Made by a program: the position numbers and the translations under genes. The notes under the pieces were generated by a model. That model did not search any database and had not been told where the DNA came from. It was given only the letters and a program-made list of their open reading frames with translations. A stretch of DNA of 64,000 nt from Pandoraea anapnoica (lineage in GTDB: Bacteria > Pseudomonadota > Gammaproteobacteria > Burkholderiales > Burkholderiaceae): NCBI RefSeq assembly GCF_902459765.1, contig NZ_CABPSP010000008.1:186001-250000 (forward strand). The letters are read 5' to 3'. Below are positions 37,942 through 47,683 of this stretch, one piece after another. Position 1 is the first letter of the stretch. Each line of letters begins with the position of its first letter.

Positions 37942-38730
37942 TCACGCACGCAGGAAGGTCAGCAACGCCTCGGTGACGGCCGAGGCACACTCGATGTTCG
38001 AGAGGTGTGCGCCCGGCACGATGACCTGCTGCGCCCCCGGAATGCGCTCGACCATCGCCGTGGACATCGCAGGTGGGGTCGCCAGATCGCCCGAGCCGGT
38101 AATGACCAGCGTCGGCGCGGTAATCGCGGCGATCTCGTCCAACTGATTCATGTCGCGCACCGCCGCGCAAGCGGCCGCATACCCGGCGGGTGCGAGCGAG
38201 CGGAACATCGCCTTCATGCGCTCGACAGTCGCGCCCTCGCGCTCGGCGAACTCCGGCGTGAACCAGCGCGAGACCACCGCATCGGTCACGGCGTTCATGC
38301 CGTCGGCCTGCACGGCGCGAATGCGACCGTTCCACACGTCTTCCGCACCGATGTGCGCCGACGAGCAGACAATGGCGAGACGATTCAGGCGCTGCGGCGC
38401 GTGAATGCCCAGCCACATGCCCGTCATCCCGCCCATCGACACGCCCGCGAGGCTCGCACGCTCGATGTCGAGCGCGTCGAGCAACGCCACAACATCGCGC
38501 CCCAACTGGTCGATGACGTACGGTCCCGGCGTGACGGACGAGCCGCCATGGCCCCGCGTGTCGTAACGGATGACACGAAACTCGCGCGCGAGCGCGGGCA
38601 CTTGCGGCGCCCACATATCGAGCGTCGTGCCGAGCGAGTTGGACAACACCAGCGCAGGTGCATGGTCGTCGCCATCGATGGCGATGCGCAACTGGGCGTC
38701 GCCCACGTCGATCAGACGTTCTACCGTCAT
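37942..38730 (-). CDS. pcaD: 3-oxoadipate enol-lactonase
   Basis: A 262-residue alpha/beta hydrolase: nucleophile elbow LAGVSMGGMTG (Ser near residue 100), YDTRGHGGSS, and the catalytic His in PGAHLSNIE near the C-terminus. It hydrolyses beta-ketoadipate enol-lactone. The start at 38730 follows GAGGAGACGAAGCAA. It is last of pcaHG-pcaB-pcaC-pcaD, 13 bp after pcaC. Confidence 0.93.
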   Translation of the reverse strand: MTVERLIDVGDAQLRIAIDGDDHAPALVLSNSLGTTLDMWAPQVPALAREFRVIRYDTRGHGGSSVTPGPYVIDQLGRDVVALLDALDIERASLAGVSMGGMTGMWLGIHAPQRLNRLAIVCSSAHIGAEDVWNGRIRAVQADGMNAVTDAVVSRWFTPEFAEREGATVERMKAMFRSLAPAGYAAACAAVRDMNQLDEIAAITAPTLVITGSGDLATPPAMSTAMVERIPGAQQVIVPGAHLSNIECASAVTEALLTFLRA

Positions 38731-38743
38731 TTGCTTCGTCTCC

Positions 38744-39187
38744 TCAGGCGGTCTTCTCATCACCCACATGACCCACGTCGGGCACGCGCGTGGTCGATCC
38801 CGGCTCGGCGGCTTCCATTTCCGCGAAGACCTTCTCGGCATCGTGAATCGCCTGATTGGCGGCGGGCAGTCCGGCGTACAGCGCGGCGTGCATGAACAGT
38901 TCCTTCATTTCCTCGCGCGTCACGCCGTTGTTGAACGCTGCGCGCACGTGCATGCGGAATTCGTCGCCGCGATTAAGGGCGATGAGCAGCGACAGCGTGA
39001 TCATGCTGCGCATGTGGCGCGTCAATCCCGGGCGCGTCCAGATATCGCCCCAGGCGAAGCGCGTGATGAAGTCCTGAAAGTCTTCGTTGAAGTCGTTGCG
39101 GCGCGTGAGCGTGCGGTCGACGTGCGCGTCGCCGAGCACACCGCGTCGTACTTGCATGCCGTTGTCGTAGCGTTCCTGATCGTTCAT
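38744..39187 (-). CDS. pcaC: 4-carboxymuconolactone decarboxylase
   Basis: A 147-residue protein of the AhpD-like CMD fold: FAWGDIWTRPGLTRHMRSM and the helix RVNNGVTREEMKELFMHAA-type region (here FNNGVTREEMKELF). It is a stand-alone PcaC, not fused to PcaD as in some bacteria. It starts inside the pcaB stop (4-bp overlap). Confidence 0.95.
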   Translation of the reverse strand: MNDQERYDNGMQVRRGVLGDAHVDRTLTRRNDFNEDFQDFITRFAWGDIWTRPGLTRHMRSMITLSLLIALNRGDEFRMHVRAAFNNGVTREEMKELFMHAALYAGLPAANQAIHDAEKVFAEMEAAEPGSTTRVPDVGHVGDEKTA

Positions 39188-40560
39188 TTGGATGTCCTGC
39201 CGTGTTGGGTTGACGGCACCGCCGCATCCGCGAGCGCGAGCACCTGACTCACGAACGTATCGGCAGCGCCCAGATAGTGTTGTGGGTCCGTCAGGCGTTC
39301 GAGCGCCTCGACGGACAGCACGCGCGTGATCTCGGTGTCTTCACGCAGGACATCGAGCAAATGACGCTGCTGCGCGAGCGCATCGCGGCAACGCGCTTCC
39401 ACGCGACGATGTGCTTCGAGCCGTCCCATCGATTCGCCCAGCGCCATCGTCACGGCTTCGGCCATGATGAGCCCGTGCGTGACGTCGAGATTGGCGCGCA
39501 TGCGGGCCGTATCGACCGTCCAATCGTTCACGAGCGCGCGCGCCGTCGCCAGCGCACCACCGCACAACATGAGCAGCTCGGGCAGCGTTTCCCACTCGGC
39601 GTGCCAGGTGCCCAGTCCGCGCTCGTGGTCCTGCTGCATCGCGGAGAACAACGTCGCGACGAGCTGTGGCGTGCGTGCGGCAGCCGCAAGGATGGCCGCG
39701 CAGCCGACCGGATTGCGCTTGTGCGGCATGGTGGACGAGCCACCACGTCCCGCGCCGGAGGCTTCGGCGATCTCGCCGACTTCCGTTTGCGTCAGCAGCG
39801 CCGTATCGCGTGCGAACTTGCCGAGCGAGCCGGTCAGCGTTGCGGCCCAGCTTCCCACGCGTACGATGCGATCACGCTGGCCGTGCCACGGCGTCGCGCC
39901 TTCGGACAGACCGAGATGACTTGCGAGCGCCGTCGCGACGGCCGGGCCTTGCGTGCCGAGCGACGCCAGCGTGCCCGCAGCGCCACCGAACTGCACGCAG
40001 AGTACCTGTTCGCGCACGCTGGCGAGGTCGGCGCGCGCGCGCAACAAAGTGTCGAGTGTACCGGCGAGTTTGAGACCGAAGGTGATCGGCAACGCGTGCT
40101 GGAGCCACGTACGGCCGATCATGACCGTCGCGCGATGTTGCCGGACCTGCTCGGCGAGCGTAGCGATCAGCGCGTCGAGATCCGCACCGAGGTCGTCGAG
40201 CGCACCTCGCACTTGCAGGATGAGGCCGGTATCGATGGCGTCCTGACTGGTCGCGCCCCAATGAACGAAGCGGGCGGCATCGGCGTCGTGCGTCTTCACG
40301 CGCGCCGTCAGTTGCTTGACCAACGGAATGGCGAGGTTGCCCGCGCAGGCGGCGGCGTCGCGCAATGCCATCCAGTCGAGATCGCCCGCACGTGCGGCCG
40401 CAGTGATCGGCGCGACGGCGGCGGCCGGGATCAGGCCGACTTCGGCTTCAGCGGCGGCGAGCGCCACTTCGAAGTCGAGCATGCCCTGCAATGTGGCGTC
40501 GCGGGAGAATCGCGCCGACACGGCAGCGCCGCGCAGTAAAGAGTCAAGCAGTTCCGTCAT
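39184..40560 (-). CDS. pcaB: 3-carboxy-cis,cis-muconate cycloisomerase
   Basis: A 458-residue fumarase/aspartase superfamily enzyme with the signature GGSSTMPHKRNPVGCA (about residue 275) and HWGATSQDAIDTGL. It cyclises carboxymuconate to carboxymuconolactone. It is third in the pca operon, 105 bp after pcaG and overlapping pcaC. Confidence 0.95.
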   Translation of the reverse strand: MTELLDSLLRGAAVSARFSRDATLQGMLDFEVALAAAEAEVGLIPAAAVAPITAAARAGDLDWMALRDAAACAGNLAIPLVKQLTARVKTHDADAARFVHWGATSQDAIDTGLILQVRGALDDLGADLDALIATLAEQVRQHRATVMIGRTWLQHALPITFGLKLAGTLDTLLRARADLASVREQVLCVQFGGAAGTLASLGTQGPAVATALASHLGLSEGATPWHGQRDRIVRVGSWAATLTGSLGKFARDTALLTQTEVGEIAEASGAGRGGSSTMPHKRNPVGCAAILAAAARTPQLVATLFSAMQQDHERGLGTWHAEWETLPELLMLCGGALATARALVNDWTVDTARMRANLDVTHGLIMAEAVTMALGESMGRLEAHRRVEARCRDALAQQRHLLDVLREDTEITRVLSVEALERLTDPQHYLGAADTFVSQVLALADAAVPSTQHGRTSK

Positions 40561-40665
40561 CAGAGAATTCGATGCGTTGCAACAATGCAGATACGGCCAC
40601 AGGCTGCCGGCATTCGCATGCCGGCAGCCCGAAGCCGCGCCAGATTCAGCGTGACATGACAGACG

Positions 40666-41265
40666 TCAGAGGTCGAGGAACACCGTCTCCTCGTCGCCCT
40701 GCATGCGAATGTCGAACCGGTACGTCACACGCCCGCCGTTCACCTCACGGCGTGCAATCAGCGTGTGACGGCGCTCGGACGGCACTTGTTGCAGTACGGG
40801 GTCGGCCGCATTGGCCGCTGCCTCATCGTCGAAATAGATACGCGTAAACAGATGATTGAGCAAGCCCCGCATCGTCAGAATCACGTCGATGCGCGGTGCG
40901 TCGCCCTGCGCAGCCACGCCAGGCTTGATCGTCTCGATGACGAAGCGGTTCTCGGCGTCTGTGCCCGTGCCGCAACGGGCCGCCCCCGCGAAGCCGGTGC
41001 GCTCGATGTCTTCGGCGGTCTCGACGTAGCGGCCGTGGGCGTCCGCCTGCACGATTTCGATAAGCGCGTCGTTGACCGGATTGCCCGCACCGTCGAGCAC
41101 CTGCCCGATCAGGCGGATGTGCTCACCTTCTGCGTGGTCGGCAGCGACCACCGGCGTGAAGGCGCTCTTGAAGTCGTACAGATACTGCTCCGGCGACAGG
41201 CCATAAGCGAAGTACGGGCCGACGGTCTGCGACGGCGTTTGCTTGAATTCGGGAGTAGTGGACAT
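40666..41265 (-). CDS. pcaG: Protocatechuate 3,4-dioxygenase alpha subunit
   Basis: 199 residues, with QTPSQTVGPYFAYGLSPEQ at the N-terminus and RLIGQVLDGAGNPVNDALIEI. It pairs with PcaH to form the intradiol dioxygenase that opens protocatechuate. Like other alpha subunits it lacks the complete iron site. Its start is 3 bp after the pcaH stop. Confidence 0.95.
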   Translation of the reverse strand: MSTTPEFKQTPSQTVGPYFAYGLSPEQYLYDFKSAFTPVVAADHAEGEHIRLIGQVLDGAGNPVNDALIEIVQADAHGRYVETAEDIERTGFAGAARCGTGTDAENRFVIETIKPGVAAQGDAPRIDVILTMRGLLNHLFTRIYFDDEAAANAADPVLQQVPSERRHTLIARREVNGGRVTYRFDIRMQGDEETVFLDL

Positions 41266-41268
41266 GGC

Positions 41269-41979
41269 TCAGGACTCCATCGGCGTTTGGTCGGCACCGC
41301 GCAGGACGATGTCGAATTCGTAACCCAGTGCGTACTCCGGCTCGGTGATGTCCATCGAGAAGCGCGCGATCAGGCGGTCGCGGGCATGGGCCGGCGTTGC
41401 TTCGAAGATCGGATCGTAGGCGAGCAGCGGATCGCCCGGGAAGTACATCTGCGTGACCAGACGGGTCGCAAAGTAATGGCCGAACACCGAGAAGTGCAGA
41501 TGCTGGGGACGCCACGCGTTGTGGTGGTTCTTCCACGGATACGCGCCCGGCTTGATCGTCAGGAATTTGTAGCGGCCTTCGGCGTCGGTCATGGCGCGAC
41601 CGGCCCCGAGGAAGTTCGGATCGAGCGGCGCGTCGTGCTGGTCGACCTTGTGCACATAGCGCCCGCACGCGTTGGCCTGCCACAGCTCCACGAGCGTGTT
41701 CGGCACCGGACGTCCGCCTTCGTCGAGCACGCGGCCCGTGACGATCATGCGCTCGCCCAGCGGCTCGCCGTTTCGCACCGCGTTACGCGTAAGGTCGTTG
41801 TCGAGCGCACCGATGATGCCGTTGCCATAGACCGGCGAGCGCAGGTCGGCCAGGTTCTGCTTCACCGGCACGAGCAATTGTTTGGGGCCGCGCAGCGCCG
41901 TGGACTTGTACCCGCTATCGATGAGCTTGGGATGCGAATCCCAGTCGCGGGGGCGCAGGACGGTTGTCGTCTTCGACAT
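41269..41979 (-). CDS. pcaH: Protocatechuate 3,4-dioxygenase beta subunit
   Basis: A 236-residue catalytic subunit. Fe(III) ligands lie in AYPWKNHHNAWRPQHLHFSV (Tyr and two His), with the first Tyr in CGRYVHKVDQHDAP. Intradiol core ERMIVTGRVLDEGGRPVPN. First gene of the pcaHGBCD operon; divergent from pcaQ. Confidence 0.96.
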   Translation of the reverse strand: MSKTTTVLRPRDWDSHPKLIDSGYKSTALRGPKQLLVPVKQNLADLRSPVYGNGIIGALDNDLTRNAVRNGEPLGERMIVTGRVLDEGGRPVPNTLVELWQANACGRYVHKVDQHDAPLDPNFLGAGRAMTDAEGRYKFLTIKPGAYPWKNHHNAWRPQHLHFSVFGHYFATRLVTQMYFPGDPLLAYDPIFEATPAHARDRLIARFSMDITEPEYALGYEFDIVLRGADQTPMES

Positions 41980-42048
41980 GGTCTCACTCCATTTTGTGTT
42001 GACTGATCTGGCAGGCGCGTTGGCCGGTCACCAGCTTGTTTTCGACAC

Positions 42049-42071
42049 TATATCCATAATCAACGGATATA
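42049..42071. promoter_or_regulatory. Dyad in the pcaH-pcaQ intergenic region
   Basis: TATATCC - N9 - GGATATA, perfect 7-bp arms, about 40 bp before pcaQ and 70 bp before pcaH. The spacing fits a LysR-type T-N11-A core. It differs from the PcaQ site described in alpha-proteobacteria (ATAACC-N4-GGTTAA). Confidence 0.55.
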
Positions 42072-42110
42072 TTTATTGACATTTTCTTAGGCTTTTCATA
42101 ACTTTCCGGC

Positions 42111-43058
42111 ATGGAAAGACACCTACTCGACGGACGCATCAAGCTGCGTCATCTGCAATGCCTGCTGGCCGTCGCCCAGCACGGCAGCTTGCAGCGCGCG
42201 GCGGAAGCCCTGTCCATTACCCAGCCCGCCGTCAGCAAGACGATTGCCGAGCTCGAAGGGCTGCTGGGTGTGCGTCTGTTCGATCGGGGTCGTAACGGGG
42301 CCCGGCCCACGGCCCAGGCCGAGCTGTTCCTGCGCCATGCGGGGGCGAGCGTCAGTGCGTTGCGTCAGGGCATCGACGTGCTCTCGCGTGCCGTCGGCCA
42401 GACCGGCGGCGTGATCGAGATCGCCGTGCTGCCCACGCTCGCGGCCGCGATGATGCCCGGCGTGCTCGAAGCGTTCCGGCGCGAATGGCCGGGCATCGTC
42501 GTGCAAGTGCATACCGGTGCCAACCAGCAACTCCTCACGCAACTGAAGTCCGGTCAGGTCGCGCTGGCGCTGGGGCGGATGTCTGACCCCGAAGGCATGG
42601 CTGGGCTGACGTTCGAACATCTGTGCGCCACGCCGCTTAGTGTCGTCGTGCGGCCCGAGCATCCGCTGGTGCAGAAGCGCAGCGTGTCGATGGCGGATAT
42701 CGCCCACCATCACGTGATCCTGCCGCCGTACGGCACGATCCTGCGTCACACGGCGGACAGCTTTCTGCGTGCGCACGGTGTCGGCACGCTCGACGACTAT
42801 TCCGAACTGCTCTCGATGTCGCTCGCCCGCGCGATGACCTTGCGCGACGACGTCGTCTGGATCGCCTCGGAGATCACCGTGCAGGACGACCTCGCCGATG
42901 GCGCACTGTGCGCTCTGCCCTTCGCGACGAAAGGCACCGAGGAGTCCATCGGCATTCTGTGGCGTAACGACACCGTGCCGACACCGCCCGGGCAGACGCT
43001 CATCAGCGCCATGCGCGAAGCCGCGCGCCTGCGTTACGGCATGCCGGGGTTGCGCTGA
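42111..43058 (+). CDS. pcaQ: LysR-family regulator PcaQ
   Basis: A 315-residue LysR protein: HTH in QHGSLQRAAEALSITQ plus PAVSKTIAELEGLLGV, then an effector domain. Its sequence begins MERHLLDGRIKLRHLQ, characteristic of PcaQ. Divergent from pcaHGBCD, which it is expected to activate with beta-carboxymuconate as co-inducer (family knowledge). Confidence 0.9.
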   Translation: MERHLLDGRIKLRHLQCLLAVAQHGSLQRAAEALSITQPAVSKTIAELEGLLGVRLFDRGRNGARPTAQAELFLRHAGASVSALRQGIDVLSRAVGQTGGVIEIAVLPTLAAAMMPGVLEAFRREWPGIVVQVHTGANQQLLTQLKSGQVALALGRMSDPEGMAGLTFEHLCATPLSVVVRPEHPLVQKRSVSMADIAHHHVILPPYGTILRHTADSFLRAHGVGTLDDYSELLSMSLARAMTLRDDVVWIASEITVQDDLADGALCALPFATKGTEESIGILWRNDTVPTPPGQTLISAMREAARLRYGMPGLR

Positions 43059-43070
43059 CGACATCTCGGC

Positions 43071-43979
43071 TCACGCCTCGGCGGCGGTCATTGTGTCCGA
43101 CACGGCCGCCAGCCCGAGCATGCGCACGGCGTTGCCCTTGAGCAGTAGCGGTTTGACCTCGTCGCGAAAGCCCGCCGTCTCGAAATCCTTGAGCCAGCGG
43201 TCCGGTGCGATGAGCGGGAAATCCGAGCCGAACAGCATCTTCTCGCGCAGCAGCGAATTCGCGTACTGAATCAGCTCCGGCGAGAAGTACTTGGGCGACC
43301 ATCCCGACAGATCGATGTAGACGTTCGGCTTGTGCAGCGCGATGGACAGTGCCTGCGATTGCCACGGCCACGACGGATGCGCGATCACGATGTTCATATC
43401 CGGGAAGTCGGTCGCCACGTCGTCGAGATGGATCGGCTCCGAGTATTTCAGCCGCAATCCGCCGCCACCCGGCATGCCCGAGCCGATCCCCGAATGCCCG
43501 CTGTGGAACACTGCCGTGAGCTTGTGCTCGGCGATGAGTTCGTACATCGGGTACGCCATGCGGTCGTTGGCGAAGAAGCCCTGCATGGTCGGATGGAACT
43601 TGAACCCGCGCACACCGAATTCTTCGACCAGCCGACGCGCCTCGCGCACGCCCATCTTGCCCTTGTGCGGATCGATGCTCGCGAACGCGATCATGATGTC
43701 GGCGTTCTCCTGCGCAAAGCCCGCGATCTCCTCGTTCGGAATGCGGCGTCGGCCGATGTTCGCTTCGCAGTCGACGGTAAACATCACAAAGCCGATATTG
43801 CGCTCGCGGTAATGCGCAATGGTCTCGGGAATCGTGGGGCGGCGATTCTGCTTGAGCACCGTACCGAAGTACTTGTCGGCGGCGTCGTCGAACGCCTTGC
43901 CGAACAGGTCCGGTGGCTGGCAGCAAGACACTTCCGCGTGCACGTGGGTGTCGATAGCGACGAGATTGTCGAGGTTCAT
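43071..43979 (-). CDS. Amidohydrolase-family (ACMSD-like) protein
   Basis: A 302-residue metal-dependent TIM-barrel hydrolase or decarboxylase: metal motif IDTHVHAE at the N-terminus, FKFHPTMQGF, VIAHPSWPW and GSDFPLIAPDRW with the catalytic Asp. Members of this amidohydrolase_2 group decarboxylate or hydrolyse aromatic-derived acids. It is coupled by a 4-bp overlap to the acyl-CoA dehydrogenase and is last in the hydroxycinnamate operon. The exact reaction is unknown. Confidence 0.75.
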   Translation of the reverse strand: MNLDNLVAIDTHVHAEVSCCQPPDLFGKAFDDAADKYFGTVLKQNRRPTIPETIAHYRERNIGFVMFTVDCEANIGRRRIPNEEIAGFAQENADIMIAFASIDPHKGKMGVREARRLVEEFGVRGFKFHPTMQGFFANDRMAYPMYELIAEHKLTAVFHSGHSGIGSGMPGGGGLRLKYSEPIHLDDVATDFPDMNIVIAHPSWPWQSQALSIALHKPNVYIDLSGWSPKYFSPELIQYANSLLREKMLFGSDFPLIAPDRWLKDFETAGFRDEVKPLLLKGNAVRMLGLAAVSDTMTAAEA

Positions 43980-45712
43980 TCGGCGGTCTCCGGATCCTGA
44001 ATCTGCGATGCGACGATCGCCATCGCGCGACGCGTATGCGGTAGTTCGAACTTCAGCCAATAGCGCGCGGCGCGGCGTTTGGCATCCGACGCACTGCCCG
44101 CCCCGGCCTCCGCCATCGATGCCTGCGCCCAAAGCCCGGCCATCGACAAGCCGTGAACCGCCTGCATGACTTCCCCGGCGACGCACAGCGCTGCACGCGG
44201 CGTCGCTCGCGCCAAAGCGATGAGCGAGGGCATCAGGTCAGTCCACGCATCGAAGCCGTGAAGTGCGTCGTCGAAACCGTTCAATCGTTCCAGCGCCCGC
44301 GCTTCCCTCACCTGCGCCTGCCCCCACGCCAGCCAGCGCGACAGCGTCACGCCGTCGTCTTTGACGATCTTGCGCATCAGCAAATCGATGGCCTGAATCT
44401 CGTTGGTGCCCTCGTAGATCATCGGAATGCGCGCATCGCGCACGAACTGCGAGATGCCCGTCTCTTCGACATAGCCATAACCACCGAAGACTTGCAGCGC
44501 ATCGCTTGCCCCATGAAATGCCTGCGCCGTCGCGGTCGCTTTGACGATGGGTGTGAGCAGCGCTGCCAGTGCATCGGCATCGGTGCGCATCGCCGGGGTG
44601 GACGCGTGATGCGCTTCGTCGACGGCGAGTGCTGCGCGATACAACAGCAAGCGCGCGCCCTCCACGCCGACACGCTGCCCTTCGAGCAAACGCCAGACCG
44701 CCGGATGCCCGGCAATCGGTGCCCCGACGTCTGCGCCCGGCACACGCGATTGGACGCGCTGATGCGCATGACGCACCGACATCTCGTAAGCGCCTTGCGC
44801 CAGCCCCACCGCCGACGCACCGACATGCAAACGTGCCGAGTTCATCATCGCAAACATCGCTTCCAGTCCACGATGCACTTCGCCGACGAGGTACCCTATC
44901 GCACCTTCGAACGCCATCGAACAGGTCGCGCTGCCGCGAATACCCATCTTGTGTTCGATACCGGTGCAGCGCACTTCGTTGCGCTCTCCGTTCGCGAGAA
45001 TCTTCGGTACCAGAAAAAGCGACAAACCGGCGCTGCCTGGGGGCGCATCCGATGTACGCGCCAGCACGAGATGCACGATGTTCGGCGTCAGATCTTGCTC
45101 ACCGCCAGAGATGAAGATCTTCTCCCCCGTGACGCGCACAGTTTCCTGTTGCTCGTCAGTCCAAACCGCGCGCGTACGAATCTGTCCCAGATCGCTGCCC
45201 GCGCCCGGCTCCGTCAGGCACATCGTCGCCAGCCACTCTCCGCTGACCAGCGGCGCGAGCCACGCGTCGCGTAACGCCGCGCTGCCGAAGCGGTGCACGC
45301 ATTCGTACGCGCCGTGCAGAATGCCGGGATACATCGTCCATGCGAGATTCGCGCCCGCCGTCAACTCCTGCACGGCAATCTGCGCGACGAGCGGCAGTCC
45401 TTGCCCGCCCAACGACGGATCGCACGGCAAAGACGGCCATCCTGCGTCTCGATACTGACAGTAAGCGTCGGCGAACCCGGCAGGCGTGCGCACCGCGCCA
45501 TCGCGCCAGGTGCAGCCCTCGCGGTCGCCGACAGCATTCAGTGGGGCAAGCACCTCACGCGAGAAGCGCGCCGCCTCGTCGACGACCTGCACGAGGGTGG
45601 CCGTATCGAATTCTTGGAACGGTGCGAGCCGCGTGAGCGCCTCGCTTACCCCGAGTGTCTCCAGCACGAACGCGATGTCCTCGGCCGCGCTGCGCAATTC
45701 CGATGGATGCAT
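43976..45712 (-). CDS. Acyl-CoA dehydrogenase
   Basis: A 578-residue FAD enzyme, longer than the usual 380-400. Domains: N-terminal helical, middle (MCLTEPGAGSDLGQIRTRA with FAD contact), C-terminal (VFGGYGYVEETGISQFVRDARI; catalytic base region MIYEGTNEIQAIDLL), plus an extra C-terminal helical extension of the long-chain/AidB-like type. In this hydroxycinnamate operon it could oxidise a phenylpropanoyl-CoA to the cinnamoyl-CoA (inference). It lies 10 bp after the CoA ligase gene. Confidence 0.85.
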   Translation of the reverse strand: MHPSELRSAAEDIAFVLETLGVSEALTRLAPFQEFDTATLVQVVDEAARFSREVLAPLNAVGDREGCTWRDGAVRTPAGFADAYCQYRDAGWPSLPCDPSLGGQGLPLVAQIAVQELTAGANLAWTMYPGILHGAYECVHRFGSAALRDAWLAPLVSGEWLATMCLTEPGAGSDLGQIRTRAVWTDEQQETVRVTGEKIFISGGEQDLTPNIVHLVLARTSDAPPGSAGLSLFLVPKILANGERNEVRCTGIEHKMGIRGSATCSMAFEGAIGYLVGEVHRGLEAMFAMMNSARLHVGASAVGLAQGAYEMSVRHAHQRVQSRVPGADVGAPIAGHPAVWRLLEGQRVGVEGARLLLYRAALAVDEAHHASTPAMRTDADALAALLTPIVKATATAQAFHGASDALQVFGGYGYVEETGISQFVRDARIPMIYEGTNEIQAIDLLMRKIVKDDGVTLSRWLAWGQAQVREARALERLNGFDDALHGFDAWTDLMPSLIALARATPRAALCVAGEVMQAVHGLSMAGLWAQASMAEAGAGSASDAKRRAARYWLKFELPHTRRAMAIVASQIQDPETAE

Positions 45713-45721
45713 GACAGCGCC

Positions 45722-47581
45722 CTATCGACGTGTGGGCGCAAGGATCACGCGCGGGTCGCCTGCTGTGGCGGCGTGGAGCGCATCGACCGTCGCGGACCGA
45801 TGGTCCTGCACCGCGCGTTGATTGATCGAACCTTTGTCCGTCACCTCGCCCAGGTCGAGCGACGGCGGCGTGTCGAGCAGCAGCAGACGGGCGACGCTCG
45901 TGGCGCTGCCACTCGCGCTGGCATTGAGTCGCGTGAGAAGCGACGCGAACATCTCGCGCACCGGCGTTGATGCCAGCACGTCAGCCAGCGACGCATCCTT
46001 CGGCAGACCGCTCAACCGACGGCAATCGTCCACGCGCGGGAAGATCATCAGACCGATATCGTCGCGATTGATGCCCGTGACCACCGCGTCCTGCACGTAC
46101 GGTGCACCTTCGGAGATCACGCGCGCCCGCAGCGGTCCCACGCTGACGAAGGTGCCCGAACTGAGCTTGAAATCCTCGGTGATGCGTCCGTCGAACTGAA
46201 GGCCCGCCTCGGGGTCTTGCGTATCGACGAAGGTCGCGGCGTCACCCGTGCAGTAGTAGCCCTCTTCGTCGAACACCGGGTCCGACGCTTCGTGACGCCA
46301 GTACCCCGCCATAACGTTCGGACCGCGAAAGCGCACTTCGAGCTTCCCACCCACTGGCGCAAGCTTTACCTCGCACCCCGGGGCGGGCAGGCCGATGTAG
46401 CCCGCGCGCATGACCGGTCCCGTGGTGAACATGCAACTCGGCGACGTCTCCGTCATCCCGAGACCGGACATGATGCGAATCCGCTCGCCGCAATGCGTTT
46501 CGGTCACGCGTTCCAGCCGGTCCCACGCCGCTTGCGACAACCCGGCACCACCGAAGAAGTACAGATTCACCCGGGCAAAGAAGCGCTCACGCAGGGCCGC
46601 GTCGCGCTCCAGCGCAATCGCCAGGTCTTCCCAGCCCTTGGGCACATTGAAGTAGACGGTCGGAGAAATCTCGCGCAGGTTGCGCAACGTCTCCTCGAAC
46701 TTGCCTGCGACGGGCTTGCCGTCGTCGATATACAGCGTGCCACCGTTGTAGAGCGCGATGCCCACGTTGTGACTGCCGCCATACGTGTGATTCCACGGCA
46801 ACCAGTCGACGAGCACGGGCGGTGCCTCGCCGAACGTCGGAAACGTTTGCAGCAACATCTGCTGGTTACTGCACAGCATGCGTTGCGTCGTCGGCACGGC
46901 CTTCGGCTGACGTGTCGATCCCGACGTGAAGAGAATCTTGGCGACGGTATCGCCGTTCACCTTCGCGTGTACGGCGTCAATGTCGCGCGGCACCACGTCC
47001 GCGAACGTGTCGAACGACACGGTGCCACGATCGCCATCTGCCGTGACGCGAATCACCTCGTCGCCCAGCACAGCGTCCATCGCGCGCGCGTAAGCCGTCG
47101 CGTCGCTCGCGTACACGAGGCCCGGCTTGAGCAGACCCAGCGTGTGACGCAGCTTGCCGTAATCCGTCGATACGACGGAGTACGCTGGCGAAATCGGGGC
47201 GAACGGCACGCCCGCGTACATCGCACCCAGTGCAAGCTGGAAGTGTTCCAGATCGTTGCCCGACAAAATGGCGATGGGACGCTCCGCCGACAGGCCCCGG
47301 TCGCGCAATGCTTGTGCGATGGCACGCACGCGCAGCAACATCTGCCCATAGGTGATGCCGACCCATTCACCGTCCGCGCCACGGCGAGCAACGAGCCACC
47401 GCGTCGGATGCTTCGCTGCGCCGGAGACGAGACGGTCGGTCAGACGCTCGGGAAAATCGCCCAGCGCCTCACGCGAGCGCAGATACCAGAACTCGCCGTC
47501 GCGCTGCACTTCGACACCGGGATTGCCGATGGCGACATGCCGGTAGCGATGCCCGGCCATGTTGTTGCCTTGATTCAACAC
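45722..47581 (-). CDS. fcs: Feruloyl/hydroxycinnamoyl-CoA synthetase
   Basis: An AMP-forming ligase of about 619 residues. Core: ILFTSGSTRQPKAVPTTQ, WLPWNHTYGGSHN, GLGMTETSPSCMF, YYCTGDAATF and FKLSSGTFVSVGPLR. The form matches bacterial feruloyl-CoA synthetases (FerA/Fcs), which end in an atypical C-terminal domain (LLLDTPPSLDLGEVTDKGSI). Several starts are possible: AGGAGACAGT favours GTG 47581 or TTG 47578; ATG 47560 is seven codons further in. Its neighbours are hydratase-lyase and vanillin dehydrogenase, so it activates ferulate or p-coumarate for side-chain removal. Confidence 0.88.
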   Translation of the reverse strand: MLNQGNNMAGHRYRHVAIGNPGVEVQRDGEFWYLRSREALGDFPERLTDRLVSGAAKHPTRWLVARRGADGEWVGITYGQMLLRVRAIAQALRDRGLSAERPIAILSGNDLEHFQLALGAMYAGVPFAPISPAYSVVSTDYGKLRHTLGLLKPGLVYASDATAYARAMDAVLGDEVIRVTADGDRGTVSFDTFADVVPRDIDAVHAKVNGDTVAKILFTSGSTRQPKAVPTTQRMLCSNQQMLLQTFPTFGEAPPVLVDWLPWNHTYGGSHNVGIALYNGGTLYIDDGKPVAGKFEETLRNLREISPTVYFNVPKGWEDLAIALERDAALRERFFARVNLYFFGGAGLSQAAWDRLERVTETHCGERIRIMSGLGMTETSPSCMFTTGPVMRAGYIGLPAPGCEVKLAPVGGKLEVRFRGPNVMAGYWRHEASDPVFDEEGYYCTGDAATFVDTQDPEAGLQFDGRITEDFKLSSGTFVSVGPLRARVISEGAPYVQDAVVTGINRDDIGLMIFPRVDDCRRLSGLPKDASLADVLASTPVREMFASLLTRLNASASGSATSVARLLLLDTPPSLDLGEVTDKGSINQRAVQDHRSATVDALHAATAGDPRVILAPTRR

Positions 47582-47683
47582 ACTGTCTCCTGCTGGGTCA
47601 AGCACTCACCCGGCACGACGCGCTTTTTGTTCTCTGGGCAGCGTTCGTGCACGGGGACATTGTCGTCTCCCGCGTTGCGGGGA

